From Apophysomyces variabilis (taxonomy: Eukaryota; Mucoromycota; Mucoromycetes; Mucorales; Mucoraceae): DNA of 64,000 nt. The stretch's first letter is position 1; each line of letters begins with the position of its first letter. Of this stretch, positions 1-12,611 are shown piece after piece. A program made the translations under genes and the position numbers. The notes under the pieces were generated by a model. It was given only the letters and a program-made list of their open reading frames with translations, was not told the DNA's origin and made no database searches. The stretch lies in assembly GCA_002749535.1 (NCBI GenBank), contig MZZL01000400.1:186001-250000 (forward strand), read 5' to 3'.

Positions 1-3000
1 CAACTTATGTAATTACTATGGTTGTATTTCATAGAGTGCCCTGAGTCTTGGATCATCGTAGGAAAGAAAAAGCCTGTTCTTCCGAAACTTTGCAGTTTCC
101 TTCGCAATGGATTGCATGGATCTGTAAACGTCTCGTACCCGAGTATGTTGGCATTGCTTGCTAATCTGCCACCAGAGGTTGGTACAGAAAGTAATGTTGT
201 ATATCTACTGATCTCAGTTAAAGTTGAGAAATGCGCCATCGTTTTACAAAGATGTATTCGACAACTTCTGGGAAGGACTTTCTAGCGATCTGATCGATAA
301 GAATAACTATCCTGTATTTCTTAACGCGTATTTAGAGTGTGCAGTGTATTTCGCAATTGCACAAAGGTTAGGCATAACAAATAGTTTGCAGGTTAATTCT
401 AACGAACCTGATAGCAAGAAGTCAGGAAGCGATGATGAAAATGCCGTTCTTCTCTATTTGATCGATCAGGTCTTCTGGAAAGCAATGAATAATTACTTCT
501 TGAAAGGAAGAAACGCTGCCTTGAACGAAAAGATCGACCCGAATTGTTTTGCGATCGTGGCTAAACACTTAGCTGTGCTGGAATCGGTACAAAGCGTCCA
601 AGGTTCGGCAGTATAGATTGATATTTCGGATAGTATAACTTACATTACGTTAGTTCATATGGCGCCATTGTGGACTAAAATAGACGCCACCCTTACACAG
701 ACGGTGATAGATTGCGCATCACCTACCGGAGATACTGTCACCATGGACGCTTTCTGTCATAAACTTGGAAATTTTATGTGTGCGTTGCAGCAGCAACTGG
801 ACGCGGTCATAAAGGTGGGGAATGGTATTGCTCGTAAACGCGCATGCGATCTGGCAAGACGTCTTTTGCTGGCAGCTCTTTCCTCAAGCGTGGTTTACAA
901 AGGTGTGTTAATTTTGGATTAGCTTTGTGTTAACCTCCAGTTATAGATAAATCGTACGGATTACTGTTTTTGGCAGGACAAATACTTTCGAGCTATTCTG
1001 CTTCCTTATTACAGACAGAAGACGACATGCAGGTACTAGCTTGGTTCAATTACAGGATTATTCTTTATTTAATCGTTTTCAAAAGGAACTTGTTGTAGCC
1101 GCCAAGATGCTATTATCGCTTTTGACTGAAGGCCCCCGCCAGTCGTTATCTCCTCTAATTATATTTTATATTTCGCTGATATCACGTCTTCCTAATAAGA
1201 CTCTGGCTAAGAGTCTTTGGGATGCTGCCATTGACAAGTTATCAATTTCACAGACAAATCTTCAAGATGGGTTCCGGTTAGCAGAGGGCTTACTCCTGTT
1301 TCTTGAACAGGTAATTCGTTCATTTCACAATTGACATACTAACTTTTTTCCAACTAAAGGTGATATCAGAGACTCCGGATATCGACTATAGAAGTGACAA
1401 GCTAGATAAATTGGTGCGCAGATATCTTACTGAAACTTTTGGAGATCAGGATGGCACTCAAATGTCAGGGCTTATGAGACTGGTGTTTGAACGGATTATC
1501 TCTCTAAGTTTAATACTGCATATATGTACGTCCTACTCTTAGGAACATTTTGCTATTTAACGTACTAACTCATATAATAGCTCGTGAAACATTGTCGATG
1601 GATACATATGGGCAGATATTCGCCAGCATACGTGGATTGCTCAAAGATTTTAATCGATATCAGTATACAGCTTCTATTAGTTCGGGCGAGGAAATTCCAC
1701 GATCGCTACTCCACGGTACCATATCTGCTCTGAAAATCCTGCAAGAAGCTCTTGATGTCAAAGACCATGCTTTTGTCGTGATGCGCGATTGTCCTTTGAA
1801 CGAAGTCTCTGGCCCAGTTTTTGACGCCATCTTCGTAAAGCAGACAATGGCCCATATGTTTTCTCAAGATTTTGCCGCAGAATATGTTGAAACAATATCT
1901 CGTCTTGCGGCGTCGGTTTGGGACGACATTGTGCAGAAAATCCAAGAATGCAATGAGGACGTACTTACGGGATTCCGCGAACTGATGCTTACCCATCTAA
2001 AAATGTCAATTCACAACGTCGGTTACAGCGCAAGGTTTGTTATATATTCAGGTCAAAAACCATGTACGCTCATGTGAGTTACGGTTGAAGCCCTTCTGAT
2101 TCTCTGCGACGCGCAAAGAAGCTACTTTCAGGGCTCTATTCCCGCAAGGATTTAGACTATCACAAATCCGTCACGTCGCTCTTAGGAATTAAAGAAGACT
2201 GGAATACCCTTTCTACACCATTTGCTCAGTACACTACGGAACACTTATCGTTGGCTGTCGTGGAAAACTATGCAGGTTTGGTTCGCTCTTCGTTGGTAGA
2301 CGAAGATGAGCTTATGCCAGTAAATTACGACCTATATGGCTTGAGCGCATACGGACGTGCAATTCTTTTTGCTACTGAATATATCAGAGATGAAGGTGTT
2401 GATAATTTTTTCTTTGAAAGCCCTGAAGGCAGTCAAAGAGACAAGCTCATGCTGCAACTGATGGTGACGATGATTGAGTGTCAACGTGGCCTTGAAGTTC
2501 CTAAGCTTTGCCGCGTATGGGACAACAATGTGCCAGAAAGCTCTCTTGGCGTGCGTGCATTTACATTGCAGATACAAACCTTATTTGCCCAATGGTTTGA
2601 CAAGCTTGTTACGCTCACACTTAAAGATGGTAACCATAAACGCTGGTTCGGAGAACTTCGCGAGGCATTACAGAAGCAAGAAGAGGTCCAATCGAATCAG
2701 AGGCTGCTTTCTTTTCTTTATCAGCTTCTCAACTTCCGGGATGGAGAAGACGAAACTACATTTTTGGATGTTACAGTAGCCAGGCTTCTGCAGAATGTTT
2801 GCGAGCGTCTTCTGCTGCAACTAGAATGCGAAATCTCAGATATGGAATGCTTTTTAGATGTCGTTAAGGCCGAAAACTCAAAAGGTAAAGCACGGTGACG
2901 TTAATGTTCCTGGCATCTGACTATCTTTATAGTGACACTACCAAACAAAGTCGCTATTCTTTTATCCTTTAAGAATGCACTTGGTCTTTCTCCTCAGTTT

Positions 3001-5141
3001 AGCACGTTCCAAAGCCATCTCGTGAGCAAATTGTCAGGAGTAACTGGTCTGCACGAATTTGAAGATAGTTCGTTAGCATGGGAATTACTGGTCTTATTGA
3101 ATGCCAGTTCACTCAAGTTTGGTGCAATAACCATTCCTTCACAACGTATTATGCATCTTCTTCTTGCGCTCAGAAAGTGGTTTGAAAACGGTTCATCGGA
3201 GGGCGGCCTCTCATTGTATCGCACACAAGTTATTGTTCAACTGTCTCAGTTATTTGGCAGCTTGGCCGAATCTATACAAGACATATCTGGCGGCCACTGG
3301 GAGTTTTTCCTAGAGCGTAGTTACGAATGGATGACGTTTTCTGATAGCAACATAATGGAAGAAATTCCGATTATTTTCTACGCTATTCAATTATTCTCTG
3401 CGCTTCGTATCTTAGCTGCGGATGGAAACGAAGTGTTGCAGGATGTTTTGCAGAGCGAGTCACCAAGGTTTTATGAGAGAATATTGCATTTGTTCGCTCA
3501 ATGTGCCGTTCAGGGACCAGGATCTGCGCCAATGCAGGCATACCGGGAACAGCTGTCTGATTTGGTTGGGCATGTGCCTGATAAGACGCTTTTCAGTACA
3601 GATCTGTTTACACAAATTTATCCACTTTTGAAAATGCATAACGAAACTGTACAGAAACGGGCGTACTTTTTACTGAAGAAGTACGTCAAGCGCAAGGTCG
3701 AAGATCTCTCGGTTCAATTGGAATTCACGGCCACTAGCGGTACTGCTGCGTTTAATTACGATTCAGCTGGAAGTAATAACCCGGTCTTCGTAGAGGAAGA
3801 GTCTGTCAATGTTGCTATAGCGCCTGAAGTTATATCCGGCTTGCAGAGTCCACCTGACGTATCGTCGTGGCACTCGATGCATTTCGAAGAACAGGTAACG
3901 CAACTTAACTATTATATAACAGCAAATAACAGCTGTATTAGGCGTTGCATGACATTCTGGGTTACTTCCTTTCCTGGCTACTAATGTTTGAGCATTTGAC
4001 TGATATTGTTAGTGTAGAGGCAGATCCAAATTGATGCTAATATTGACGAGTAGACTTTCAGGCTGAAGCAAGAGTACACCACACAGTTGAAAGATATGGA
4101 GGTCGTATCAACCATGCTGCCCGTCTTATTCAAGATTCTGGGTGTCGGCGCTGGTCAAGAGGCTCATCCATTTGATTTGACTCCTTGGGGAATCGATGAG
4201 TACGAAATTGATGGTAATTTATATTTGAATTCACCATGGCCTACTAACACCGTAAAGGTTTTGAGGCGGCTTCCGAGATTAGTTATCTTCTTTTAGCAGC
4301 GCACATTTATTATGAATGCCTGAGACATTTCCCTTCCATTGTCAGGTAGGATTCAATTAGTAGAGATCAATTTCACAGTGCTGATCATATCAAAAGGACA
4401 TGGTGGGTTGATTGCAAGAATCGCCAGCTTACAATTGCTGTGGAAAGGTAGTATCAACGAATAACCAAAACGAATTATCCACTAACTGATTTCAACCTTA
4501 AGCTATACAGAAAAGCATTTCAGCGGGTTGTTGATTAATAAGGAAATGGAGCTAATCAATCGGCCGGACGTGAAATCTCAGTTGGAGGACAACGGAGAGA
4601 ACGAATTTACTGTTAAGCCATTGAAGGCAGCAAACGAAGTGACAGCAACATATCGCGTCGATGAGCAGAATATGCAGATTGCTATCAAACTGCCCACCAA
4701 CTATCCTTTACGCCACATCGATGTTGAAGGCATACACAAAGTTGGTGTAAATGATAAACAATGGCGAGGATGGATGTTTGCCGTTGCTGCAGTTATCGGA
4801 TCACAGGCAAGCTATATACTCTACGGTCAAACACATCGTTAATAATTCCTCATTTATAGAACGGAAACATTGCTGATGCTTTGACAGTATTTAAACGCAA
4901 TGTAAATCTACATTTCGACGGTGTTGCAGATTGTACGATTTGCTATTCGATCATCAGTGCTCAAGATCGATCCATACCCAATAAGCAATGTCGTACTTGT
5001 AAAAACAAATTCCATTCCAGTTGCTTGTATAAGGTTTGTCGACAAGTTCAAGCATACACACAATTACTGACAGAAGAAACTTTCTAGTGGTTCCGATCAT
5101 CCAATTCAGCAAGTTGTCCCCTTTGCAGAACCGTATTTTAA
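1..5141 (+). CDS. LTN1: E3 ubiquitin ligase listerin, C-terminal part (5' end outside window)
   Basis: Listerin ubiquitinates nascent chains stalled on 60S ribosomes, as part of the ribosome quality control complex. The window enters in an intron that ends near base 34. The first exon reads WIIVGKKKPVLPKLCSFLRNG, a segment I associate with listerin N-terminal repeats. A long HEAT-like, helix-rich region follows over about ten exons. The last exons encode a RING-CH finger with the cysteine pattern CTIC..CRTC..KFHSSCLYK; the final exon, from 5088, adds WFRSSNSASCPLCRTVF and the stop at 5139-5141. A RING at the extreme C-terminus is the listerin hallmark. Introns are about 45-75 nt. The gene is convergent with the elongin-B-like gene, with only 49 bp between the stop codons. 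The family call is strong; inner exon borders are approximate. Confidence 0.9.
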
Positions 5142-5190
5142 TTATAACCCTCAATATAAAATGACTCAATATAGAAAGTATCAACTCTAC

Positions 5191-5694
5191 CTAGTATTGG
5201 CTATGCGCTCTCTCCTTGCCTTTCTCTCTTCTGGAAACTGGCAGTTCTTCTTCCTCAACATCGTCCAATGATTCGTATTCAGCGACGTTGATTGGTTCCC
5301 ATTTATCTTTTAACCAGGAATTAATCACATAACGAGAAGCTGTAGCACTGTGAGACCCACCTTCCTCTGGATTGAAATAAACGAAATATACAAGAGAATC
5401 ATTTCCAAGGCCTGAACGAGAGGCAGTTTGATTATCAGCAAGATGCTCATATTGTCCCTGGGTAGCTGTTTGCGCAAATATCCTCACTTCCTCCGCCTTC
5501 TTTCCATTATTTAACGCGTTGCATAGCTTATTCTTAATTTCGCTAATGGTGTCGTTGCTGTTGATGCAGAGAAACAGATGCGTCTTCTGACGTCTAGCAC
5601 GAATATAAATCGGTTTGATAGAAGTAGATGACTACATACGGAAAAGAAACGCGTCAAAAAAGACTTGAACGTAATGAATGGCGAGACTCACCAT
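5191..5694 (-). CDS. Elongin-B-like ubiquitin-fold protein
   Basis: Predicted 147 aa in two exons. Exon 1 is only the ATG (5694-5692); an intron from 5691 to 5632 follows, and exon 2 starts SSTSIKPIYIRARRQKTH. The segment IYIRARRQKTHLFLCINS, followed by TISEIKNKL, resembles the first beta-hairpin and helix of elongin B (ubiquitin fold). The middle part, with SLVYFVYFNPEEGG and a WEPINV motif, resembles the C-terminal half of that family. The tail is acidic then basic (DDVEEEELPVSRREKGK). Elongin B pairs with elongin C in transcription elongation and cullin-RING ligases; that role is inferred from fold resemblance only. The start was chosen because the reading frame is closed upstream and the ATG abuts a perfect GTGAGT donor. 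It could be another ubiquitin-like protein. Confidence 0.55.
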
Positions 5695-6805
5695 GACGAA
5701 CAACAAAGAAACGGCAAACGCATGATTGGAGTTTGAAATTGATGCCACTGGTGAGGGTGTGACCATTCTTGAAATTCAATAGCGACTGGTTCCTACCACA
5801 CCATGCTTTTTAAGGTACCCAATCTAGTTCGCCATATCAAGCAGGATGCTATTGTACTCCAACTGTTTTGCATATAAAAATTTCACACCAGCTGCGCACC
5901 TTCTAAGCTACAGTCATGGACGTTGATAGGATAGCAGCTCGCCGATTTCCACTAAGGGTATGGACCGGTTTTGGGCGGAGTGAGCAGGCACATGTTCTCT
6001 CTGGGAAAATATTAGTATAACAGAAGAGAACGAAAGTATAGTACGTCTACCATAAGGGGCCATTCCACTACTATCTTCATCTAGGGAACTAAACGCAGGA
6101 TTTGCATCCGAACAGTACATATTTCCCGATGTGACGAAAACATGGAGAATTCTTTTTTAATTTATTGTGTTTGGGTCTGCGAAAGATGCCTCGCTGATTC
6201 TGTTGGAAATTGAAAACCTCACTGCTGCTTAGAATGACTAATCCTATTCTCATACTACTAATGTCAAAAAAATAACAACCTGACACGATGCCTCACATTA
6301 GAAAATGGTGCAATGGCACAAGTTGGGAAGCCAATGGGTGAAACGTTTCGCAAAGATGGTCCCGCTGAACACTTAGTGCCGACCCAATATCATTAAGCTC
6401 AGAAAATTACATGAAGTTCAAGTGTTTGTTGGTCTCACAGTTGTACGTTTAAACGATCTTTACCTCTGCTTAAGGCACAAAGACCTGTTCTATACAAATC
6501 ATATCGAGAGATACTAAGAACTGATTGACGGTGGTAAAAGTTAGGATATTCAGCATTATGATTAGAATTTATCACTCTAAGTTTCTTATTAATTTCTTAC
6601 CGCTTTGTTTTCGAAGAGCTTTTTGTTTTCTGTAAATATACAATATGTTAAGTGTTTTGCTTTATGCAAAAAAGCCAAGTGTCAGACTTAGTATGTAGTA
6701 ATGTATGCGGGTTTAGAGTTTTAACTGCATCCGAGCCAATGTCTTATGCTGAATTTAAGGTTCTATGATTGTTCCGCAAAAATTCCTGTGACTCGGTCTC
6801 CCCAC
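5695..6805. other. Intergenic region, no supported gene
   Basis: About 1.1 kb. On the minus strand, a short stretch starting MYCSDANPAFSSLDEDSSG at 6120 could be spliced to a second segment near 5979, giving a product of about 54 aa. I recognise no family and see no conserved motif. The rest is A/T-rich and has stops in all frames. Confidence 0.5.
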
Positions 6806-6816
6806 TTATATATAAA
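6806..6816 (+). promoter_or_regulatory. TATA-like box of the aldehyde dehydrogenase gene
   Basis: The string ttatatataaa lies about 80 bp before the ATG at 6898. It is followed by a C/T-rich leader (tcttctctttctctt) typical of fungal transcription starts. Position and sequence fit a TATA element; function is inferred. Confidence 0.5.
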
Positions 6817-6897
6817 TGTTGTCAAAATTACCCCACCGTTTGATTTTTTTCTCCCAGGCTTCTCTTTCTCTTAACCTTCGATAAGAAAAACCGAAAC

Positions 6898-8681
6898 ATG
6901 ACTAATCTTATTGTGGATGCTGTTACAACCAAGGGCTATAAGCTGAAATGTAAGTTGTTGACACGTCAATGCCTTCTGAAGCGGCATGATTAAACCTCTC
7001 TTCATGCTTTATTTGACCAATAGTGAACACCGGCCTTTTCATCAACAATGAATTCGTTCCCGGTGCAACAACTATTGATACTATCAACCCCACTACTGGT
7101 GAAGTGATTGCTGCTGTTCAGGCTGGTAAGAAACGAACAAAGTTAAAATTTAAGTTCCCTCTCAGGGGAGAAGGAAAAAGGTCTGTGCAATTGCTGACAC
7201 CAAAAAAAAATTATAGCGGAGGCCAAACAAGTGGACGCCGCGGTGGAAGCTGCCGAGAAGGCCTATGAAAATGTGTGGAGCAAGACGAATCCCAGAGAAC
7301 GTAGCCGTTTGATGCACAAGTTGGCCGACTTGGTCGATCGTGATACCGAAGAACTGGCTCAGATTGAGACACTTGACAATGGCAAAGGTATCACTTTCTC
7401 ACGCCTCTTTGATGTGCCGGAGTTTGCCAAATGTATCCGCTACTACGCTGGCTGGTCTGACAAGGTCCACGGTAAGGTCATTAACACCGAGGGCGCTCTT
7501 TCCTACACCCGCCATGAACCCATCGGTGTGTGTGGTGCTATTATTCCCTGGAACTTCCCTCTTTTGATGCTTGCCTGGAAACTCGGCCCTGCCTTGGCTA
7601 CCGGCAATGTGGTGATTGTCAAGACTTCGGAGCTTACTCCTCTCTCCGCTCTGAAGATCGCCGCTTTGGTCAAGGAAGCTGGCTTCCCTCCTGGTGTCAT
7701 CAATATCATTACTGGTTATGGTCACGTTGCAGGCGACGCCCTTGCCCGCCATATGAAGGTGCATAAGATTGCTTTCACTGGTAGCACTGCTGTTGGTCGT
7801 TTGATCATGAAGGCTGCTGCTGAGAGCAACTTGAAGAAGGTCACCTTGGAATTGGGTGGCAAATCTCCCAACATTATCTTTGATGATGCAGATCTGGACC
7901 AGGCTGTCCGATGGGCACACAAGGGTATTTTCTTCAACCACGGTCAGTGCTGCTGCGCAGGCTCCCGTGTGTACGTTCAGGAATCGATCTACGACAAGTT
8001 TGTCGCCTTGTTCAAGGAACATTCTCAGAAGACCAAGCTTGGTGATCCGCATGAGGCTGAGACGTTCCAAGGTCCCCAGATTTCCAAGACCCAGTACGAT
8101 CGTATCATGGGTTACATCGAGACCGGCAAGAAGGAAGGTGCAACTTGTGCCATGGGTGGTTCGCGATGGGGTGACAAGGGTTACTTCATTGAGCCCACTG
8201 TCTTCACCGATGTTAGTGAAAAGATGACGATCATGCAGGAGGAAATCTTTGGCCCTGTCGTTGCTATCGCCAAGTTCAAGGATGCCGATGATGTTGTTGC
8301 CAAGGCGCATGATACCACGTACGGTTTGGCTGCAGCTGTCTTTACCAAGGATATGGCACGTGCCCTTGATGTCTCTAACCGTCTTCAGGCCGGTACTGTC
8401 TGTAAGTATTTCGGCTGTCTTTAGGTTGATGTTTTGCGCTCATTGACTTAATGTGATTGCCGAAAAATTTATAGGGGTGAACTGCTATAACGAACTTGAC
8501 TACAACACACCCTTCGGTGGATTCCGTCAGAGTGGTATCGGTCGTGAAAATGGTGAATACGCCTTGGAAAACTATATTCAGGTAATGAGATAATTGTTTG
8601 GTTTGAGTTTGCATGTATTAAGGTTTCCTATTTCCCCTTTAGGTTAAGACGGTTAAGATCAACGTTTCCCGTCAGCCTTAA
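6898..8681 (+). CDS. NAD(P)-dependent aldehyde dehydrogenase (ALDH1/2-like)
   Basis: Oxidises aldehydes to carboxylic acids. Five exons encode a protein of about 500 aa, the normal length for the family. It starts MTNLIVDAVTTKGYK; the next exon gives NTGLFINNEFVPG. Visible motifs are the proton-relay motif IIPWNFPLLM, the NAD-binding FTGSTAVGR, the general-base glutamate in LELGGKSPN, the catalytic cysteine in HGQCCCAGSR, EEIFGPVV and, after the 8402-8475 intron, NTPFGGFRQSGIGRENG. The last small exon ends INVSRQP at 8681. All catalytic residues are present, so the enzyme should be active. There is no obvious mitochondrial presequence, so a cytosolic location is likely. Substrate preference cannot be read from sequence. 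Codon use is strongly biased towards C-ending codons, which suggests high expression. Confidence 0.95.
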
Positions 8682-9593
8682 AATCAAAGTCTTTTACTTT
8701 TTTCCCACTGTTCGAATTTTCCCCATCATTCCCTTACATCCCCAACTGAAAACAAAATAGGCCGTAGCATTAGTGAAATATTGCCTGCAACGATTTCAAA
8801 TAAAAAATCAAAATGATTTTTGTATTGAAACGAAAGGAACGGGACTTCTCCTATTCTGGATCCTCTCTCAGTAGGTTACTGGTGGCTGCAGAAAAAGGGT
8901 AGAATACACAGGCTGCTAGAATTAAAGTTGGTTGTGCCAGCATCCTATGGTGGAGCAGGGTCAAAGATGCGGTCTTTCCGACGATTTGCGCATATGTGAG
9001 GAAAGGTTTATTCAAAGAATGCTTGAAGACGGCCCTTTCTGTCATAATGTTTAAAGTGTTGTCATATATAATGTACTGAGTTACGCCAAGATTCCAGTTC
9101 TGGAGACAAGAACATTGGGGTTGCGCAAAGCAGCAACAGTCAAGACGAGTTTTGACCATACTAAGGGCATATTCTTCACACTTTTAGCCGTTTCAAGGAC
9201 AATTGCTTGTGATACGGATATATCGAACTTTCACGCCTTTAAAAAGCTTGAGGTCCAGATATCCATTGATTGATTTGAACTATTTCCCATCGAGAAAAGA
9301 ATAATGGATCACAAACCGATATTTTTGATTCCCAGGCTGTTAAAAAGATTTGAGTTTCTAGTGGGTTATATTTCTGGAAACGCCTATTTTTTCAGCAAAC
9401 ACTTCCTCAACAGGGGAAATGTCCAATTTCCCAACGAGGAACATTTTTGAAAAACAGCCAGTGAACCGCAAACTCTTGGTCCGGACCGGACACTTTGTGG
9501 GGGAGGCCACTTTGGCTTTCCACCCATGCGTCCCAGTAAGTGGTGACCATTGCCACAAGTGAGGATCCCTCCTTTTTTTTTGCGCTTGTCAAC
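8682..9593. other. Intergenic region between ALDH and uS19 genes
   Basis: About 0.9 kb holding the ALDH 3' end and the uS19 promoter. Open frames on the minus strand (8851-9159 and 9358-9595) show no recognisable motif and look like chance. A C/T-rich tract just before 9594 fits a ribosomal protein gene leader. Confidence 0.6.
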
Positions 9594-10311
9594 ATGGTGA
9601 GTGATCGATTATCAATCAGATATATAGATACAGCGAAAATACGAATTAGAATGATCGATGGGTGGAAAAAAGGGATAATTAGGATGGATACGGAACGACT
9701 GACATGACGATCGTTAGGCTGATCAACCCCAGACCCAGCGAAAGAGAACTTTCCGCAAGTTTACCTACCGTGGTGTTGACCTCGACCAGCTCTTGGACTT
9801 GTCCTCCGAGCAGGTAAGAAATTAGCTTTGCCATGCGCAAAGGAGGAAAGAAAGAAGAATAGCATAAACGAATGATGCGAACGGTCTCTTTGATAGTTTA
9901 TGGAGCTTGTCCACTGCCGTGCTCGCAGAAGATTCCAGCGAGGTTTGAAGCGCAAGCCCATGGGTCTCATTAAGAAGCTCCGTAAGGCCAAGAAGGAGGC
10001 TGCTGCTGACGAGAAGCCCGCTACCGTCAAGACCCATCTCCGTAACATGATCATCGTGCCTGAGATGATTGGCTCCGTCGTTGGTATCCACAACGGTAAG
10101 ACCTTCAACCAAGTGGAAATCAAGCCTGAGATGGTTGGTCACTATCTTGCCGAATTCTCGTAAGTTTTCCTAATTGACAAAGAAAATGAGAAAATAAAGC
10201 AGTGGGGATCATTAACATGCATTGGTCTACAGCATCACCTACAAGCCCGTCAGACACGGTCGTCCCGGTATTGGTGCAACCCACTCGTCCAGATTCGTTC
10301 CTCTCAAATAA
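9594..10311 (+). CDS. RPS15: 40S ribosomal protein uS19 (S15)
   Basis: Component of the small subunit head. The ATG at 9594-9596 directly abuts a GTGAGT donor, so exon 1 is essentially the start codon. After a first intron ending near 9734-9740 comes [20 protein letters not shown], then after a second intron [20 protein letters not shown] and the [19 protein letters not shown] block. A last intron, around 10161-10232, precedes [20 protein letters not shown] and the end FVPLK. The match to eukaryotic uS19 is nearly continuous to the C-terminus. The exact 5' acceptor is uncertain, because two AG sites lie 6 nt apart; this changes two N-terminal residues. The middle exons use ribosomal-protein-type biased codons. 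Confidence 0.95.
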
Positions 10312-10479
10312 GCCTATTGTGTTTATTGTTGGAGAATAAAAAAGAAAAGAAAAGTTTTGGACAGTTTTCCTGTTATGCATGGACTGCGGATGTTATGGAC
10401 GTTTTAATGAAGCCTACAGTTTATTGAATTATATTTTGCGCCACTTTGAAACAAATTTTGCGTCGATGAAAGAACCAAG

Positions 10480-10643
10480 ATTGTGGATCCAGAGATTGTG
10501 TTATCATCTTTCCTTATTTATTCGAGAGAAAAAATAAAAATCCTATGGTGCTAAAGGAATAACTCTATCATCTGAAAACGAGAGAGCGAGCGAAGAAAGA
10601 AAGAAAGGGGAGGGGGGGGAGGGACAATCTCTGGATCCACAAT
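10480..10643. repeat. 20-bp perfect inverted repeat with 124-bp spacer
   Basis: Bases 10480-10499 (attgtggatccagagattgt) are the exact reverse complement of 10624-10643. The pair lies between the uS19 3' end and the Fanzor locus. It could be the termini of a small MITE-like insertion or a transcript hairpin. I saw no clear target-site duplication. Confidence 0.6.
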
Positions 10644-11834
10644 TCTCGGATAATGGTGTTAAGTGGTCGGCCTACGGCCTCCACTAAAAGAACACATGGG
10701 TAACTATTCGTCAGTGTAATTCCGGTATGCACCGCGTTTATTCTTGCGAATTCACACTTTAATTGCCCTTCGAAAATTTTGTTGCGAGTCGCTTGCAAGC
10801 ACGCTTATAAAAGCATTGCTATTGCACATTCAACAAATTGTAACGGACTATAGCAAAAGTAATGGATGAAATAGTATATGAGATGATCCATAACTTTCGA
10901 TGCAAGGCGCGGTATTATACAGACAACTATCATGAACATGTCGATGGGCAAATCGTTCCTTATCTGACTTTAGCCTTGGGTAAGGTCAATGATAATCTGC
11001 TAATCTTATGTGAAACCTGTCTTTGGGCGACTGTTAGTTTACACTGTCCTGTAAGATAAATGTTGTGAAAAAAATGGTTTAATATTAGTACACCTGAGCG
11101 TTATCATCTTTTCTTCCTTGTTATTTCTTCTTTTACAGTTGAAACCATCATGGATGATTTTGCGTTTTATATACGTTCGCTTATCTGGTCTTTTTTCATG
11201 TTGTCTCTGACCGCCTTGACAGGCAAAGACTACATCCAAAAGAAAAAGGAAAAAAAGCCGCTGATATGGAATTACAGAAGCAGCTACAAGAGGAGGAAAG
11301 GTAAAAAAAAGGTACGTACACATCCTCATGAAAGAAAGTTAACTGACAGCAACCAATCTCAGCAAATCAGTCTCAGTGTAACTCTTGTGGACTCTGGGGG
11401 CAACAAAGCATGAAGTCGAAACTGTGTCCAATGAGAGAAGTCAAAGGTTTGCAATGCACATTGCTATATAGTGTATCACGCTTAAAGTATGCCCAATAGC
11501 TGGTACTAAGCGGACGCGCCAGCCAGAAGTTCAGAGTGTGGCGCTCAAAAAAGCAAAGAAAACGGGTCGAGCGAGTAAGCAAGCAAGTTCCAGTAATACG
11601 GCCTTTATAGCAAATCCATGTCCTGCATGTGGTTCCACTGAACACAGAAGTACCCGAGCGAAGAGTTGCCCGCGACACACTAAGTCGACCGAGGAGATAT
11701 AGAAGATCAACTCGGGAAAGGTTTCGAAACATTCACTCGAAAAGCTCCTCTACATTCCGTTGCCGTTGAAGCACATCGAGATCAGCTTCAAAGAATAAGT
11801 TCAAGAGCTTTCATAATATACGAGAGAGGTGATT

Positions 11835-11944
11835 GCAAGAACTCAACTGTTTGTCAACCAGTATATACTTGATCATCAAGTAATCCCACCCATCTGTTTC
11901 ACTCAAAATTTCTTCTATTCGGTCACGCAACTTGTGCTCAACAA
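11835..11944 (+). repeat. Left copy of a 110-bp duplicate flanking the scaffold gap
   Basis: Identical to 12502-12611 over all 110 bases. It is the end of the left contig. The identity indicates that the two contigs overlap and that the N-run does not represent missing DNA. Confidence 0.9.
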
Positions 11945-12501
11945 NNNNNNNNNNNNNNNNNNNNNNNNNNNNNNNNNNNNNNNNNNNNNNNNNNNNNNNN
12001 NNNNNNNNNNNNNNNNNNNNNNNNNNNNNNNNNNNNNNNNNNNNNNNNNNNNNNNNNNNNNNNNNNNNNNNNNNNNNNNNNNNNNNNNNNNNNNNNNNNN
12101 NNNNNNNNNNNNNNNNNNNNNNNNNNNNNNNNNNNNNNNNNNNNNNNNNNNNNNNNNNNNNNNNNNNNNNNNNNNNNNNNNNNNNNNNNNNNNNNNNNNN
12201 NNNNNNNNNNNNNNNNNNNNNNNNNNNNNNNNNNNNNNNNNNNNNNNNNNNNNNNNNNNNNNNNNNNNNNNNNNNNNNNNNNNNNNNNNNNNNNNNNNNN
12301 NNNNNNNNNNNNNNNNNNNNNNNNNNNNNNNNNNNNNNNNNNNNNNNNNNNNNNNNNNNNNNNNNNNNNNNNNNNNNNNNNNNNNNNNNNNNNNNNNNNN
12401 NNNNNNNNNNNNNNNNNNNNNNNNNNNNNNNNNNNNNNNNNNNNNNNNNNNNNNNNNNNNNNNNNNNNNNNNNNNNNNNNNNNNNNNNNNNNNNNNNNNN
12501 N
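11945..12501. other. Assembly gap (557 N)
   Basis: A run of unknown bases inside the Fanzor locus. Both sides carry the same 110-bp sequence. Joining 11944 directly to 12612 keeps an uninterrupted Fanzor-like frame (FTQNFFYSVTQLVLNKSMTT). Confidence 0.98.
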
Positions 12502-12611
12502 GCAAGAACTCAACTGTTTGTCAACCAGTATATACTTGATCATCAAGTAATCCCACCCATCTGTTTCACTCAAAATTTCTTCTATTCGGTCACGCAACTT
12601 GTGCTCAACAA
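12502..12611 (+). repeat. Right copy of the 110-bp gap-flanking duplicate
   Basis: Exact copy of 11835-11944, starting at the first base after the N-run. It encodes part of the Fanzor N-terminal region (RTQLFVNQYILDHQV). Confidence 0.9.

Noticed and set aside
7399..8310. Long minus-strand ORF opposite aldehyde dehydrogenase
   Set aside because: Shadow of a highly codon-biased gene; no protein-like motifs.
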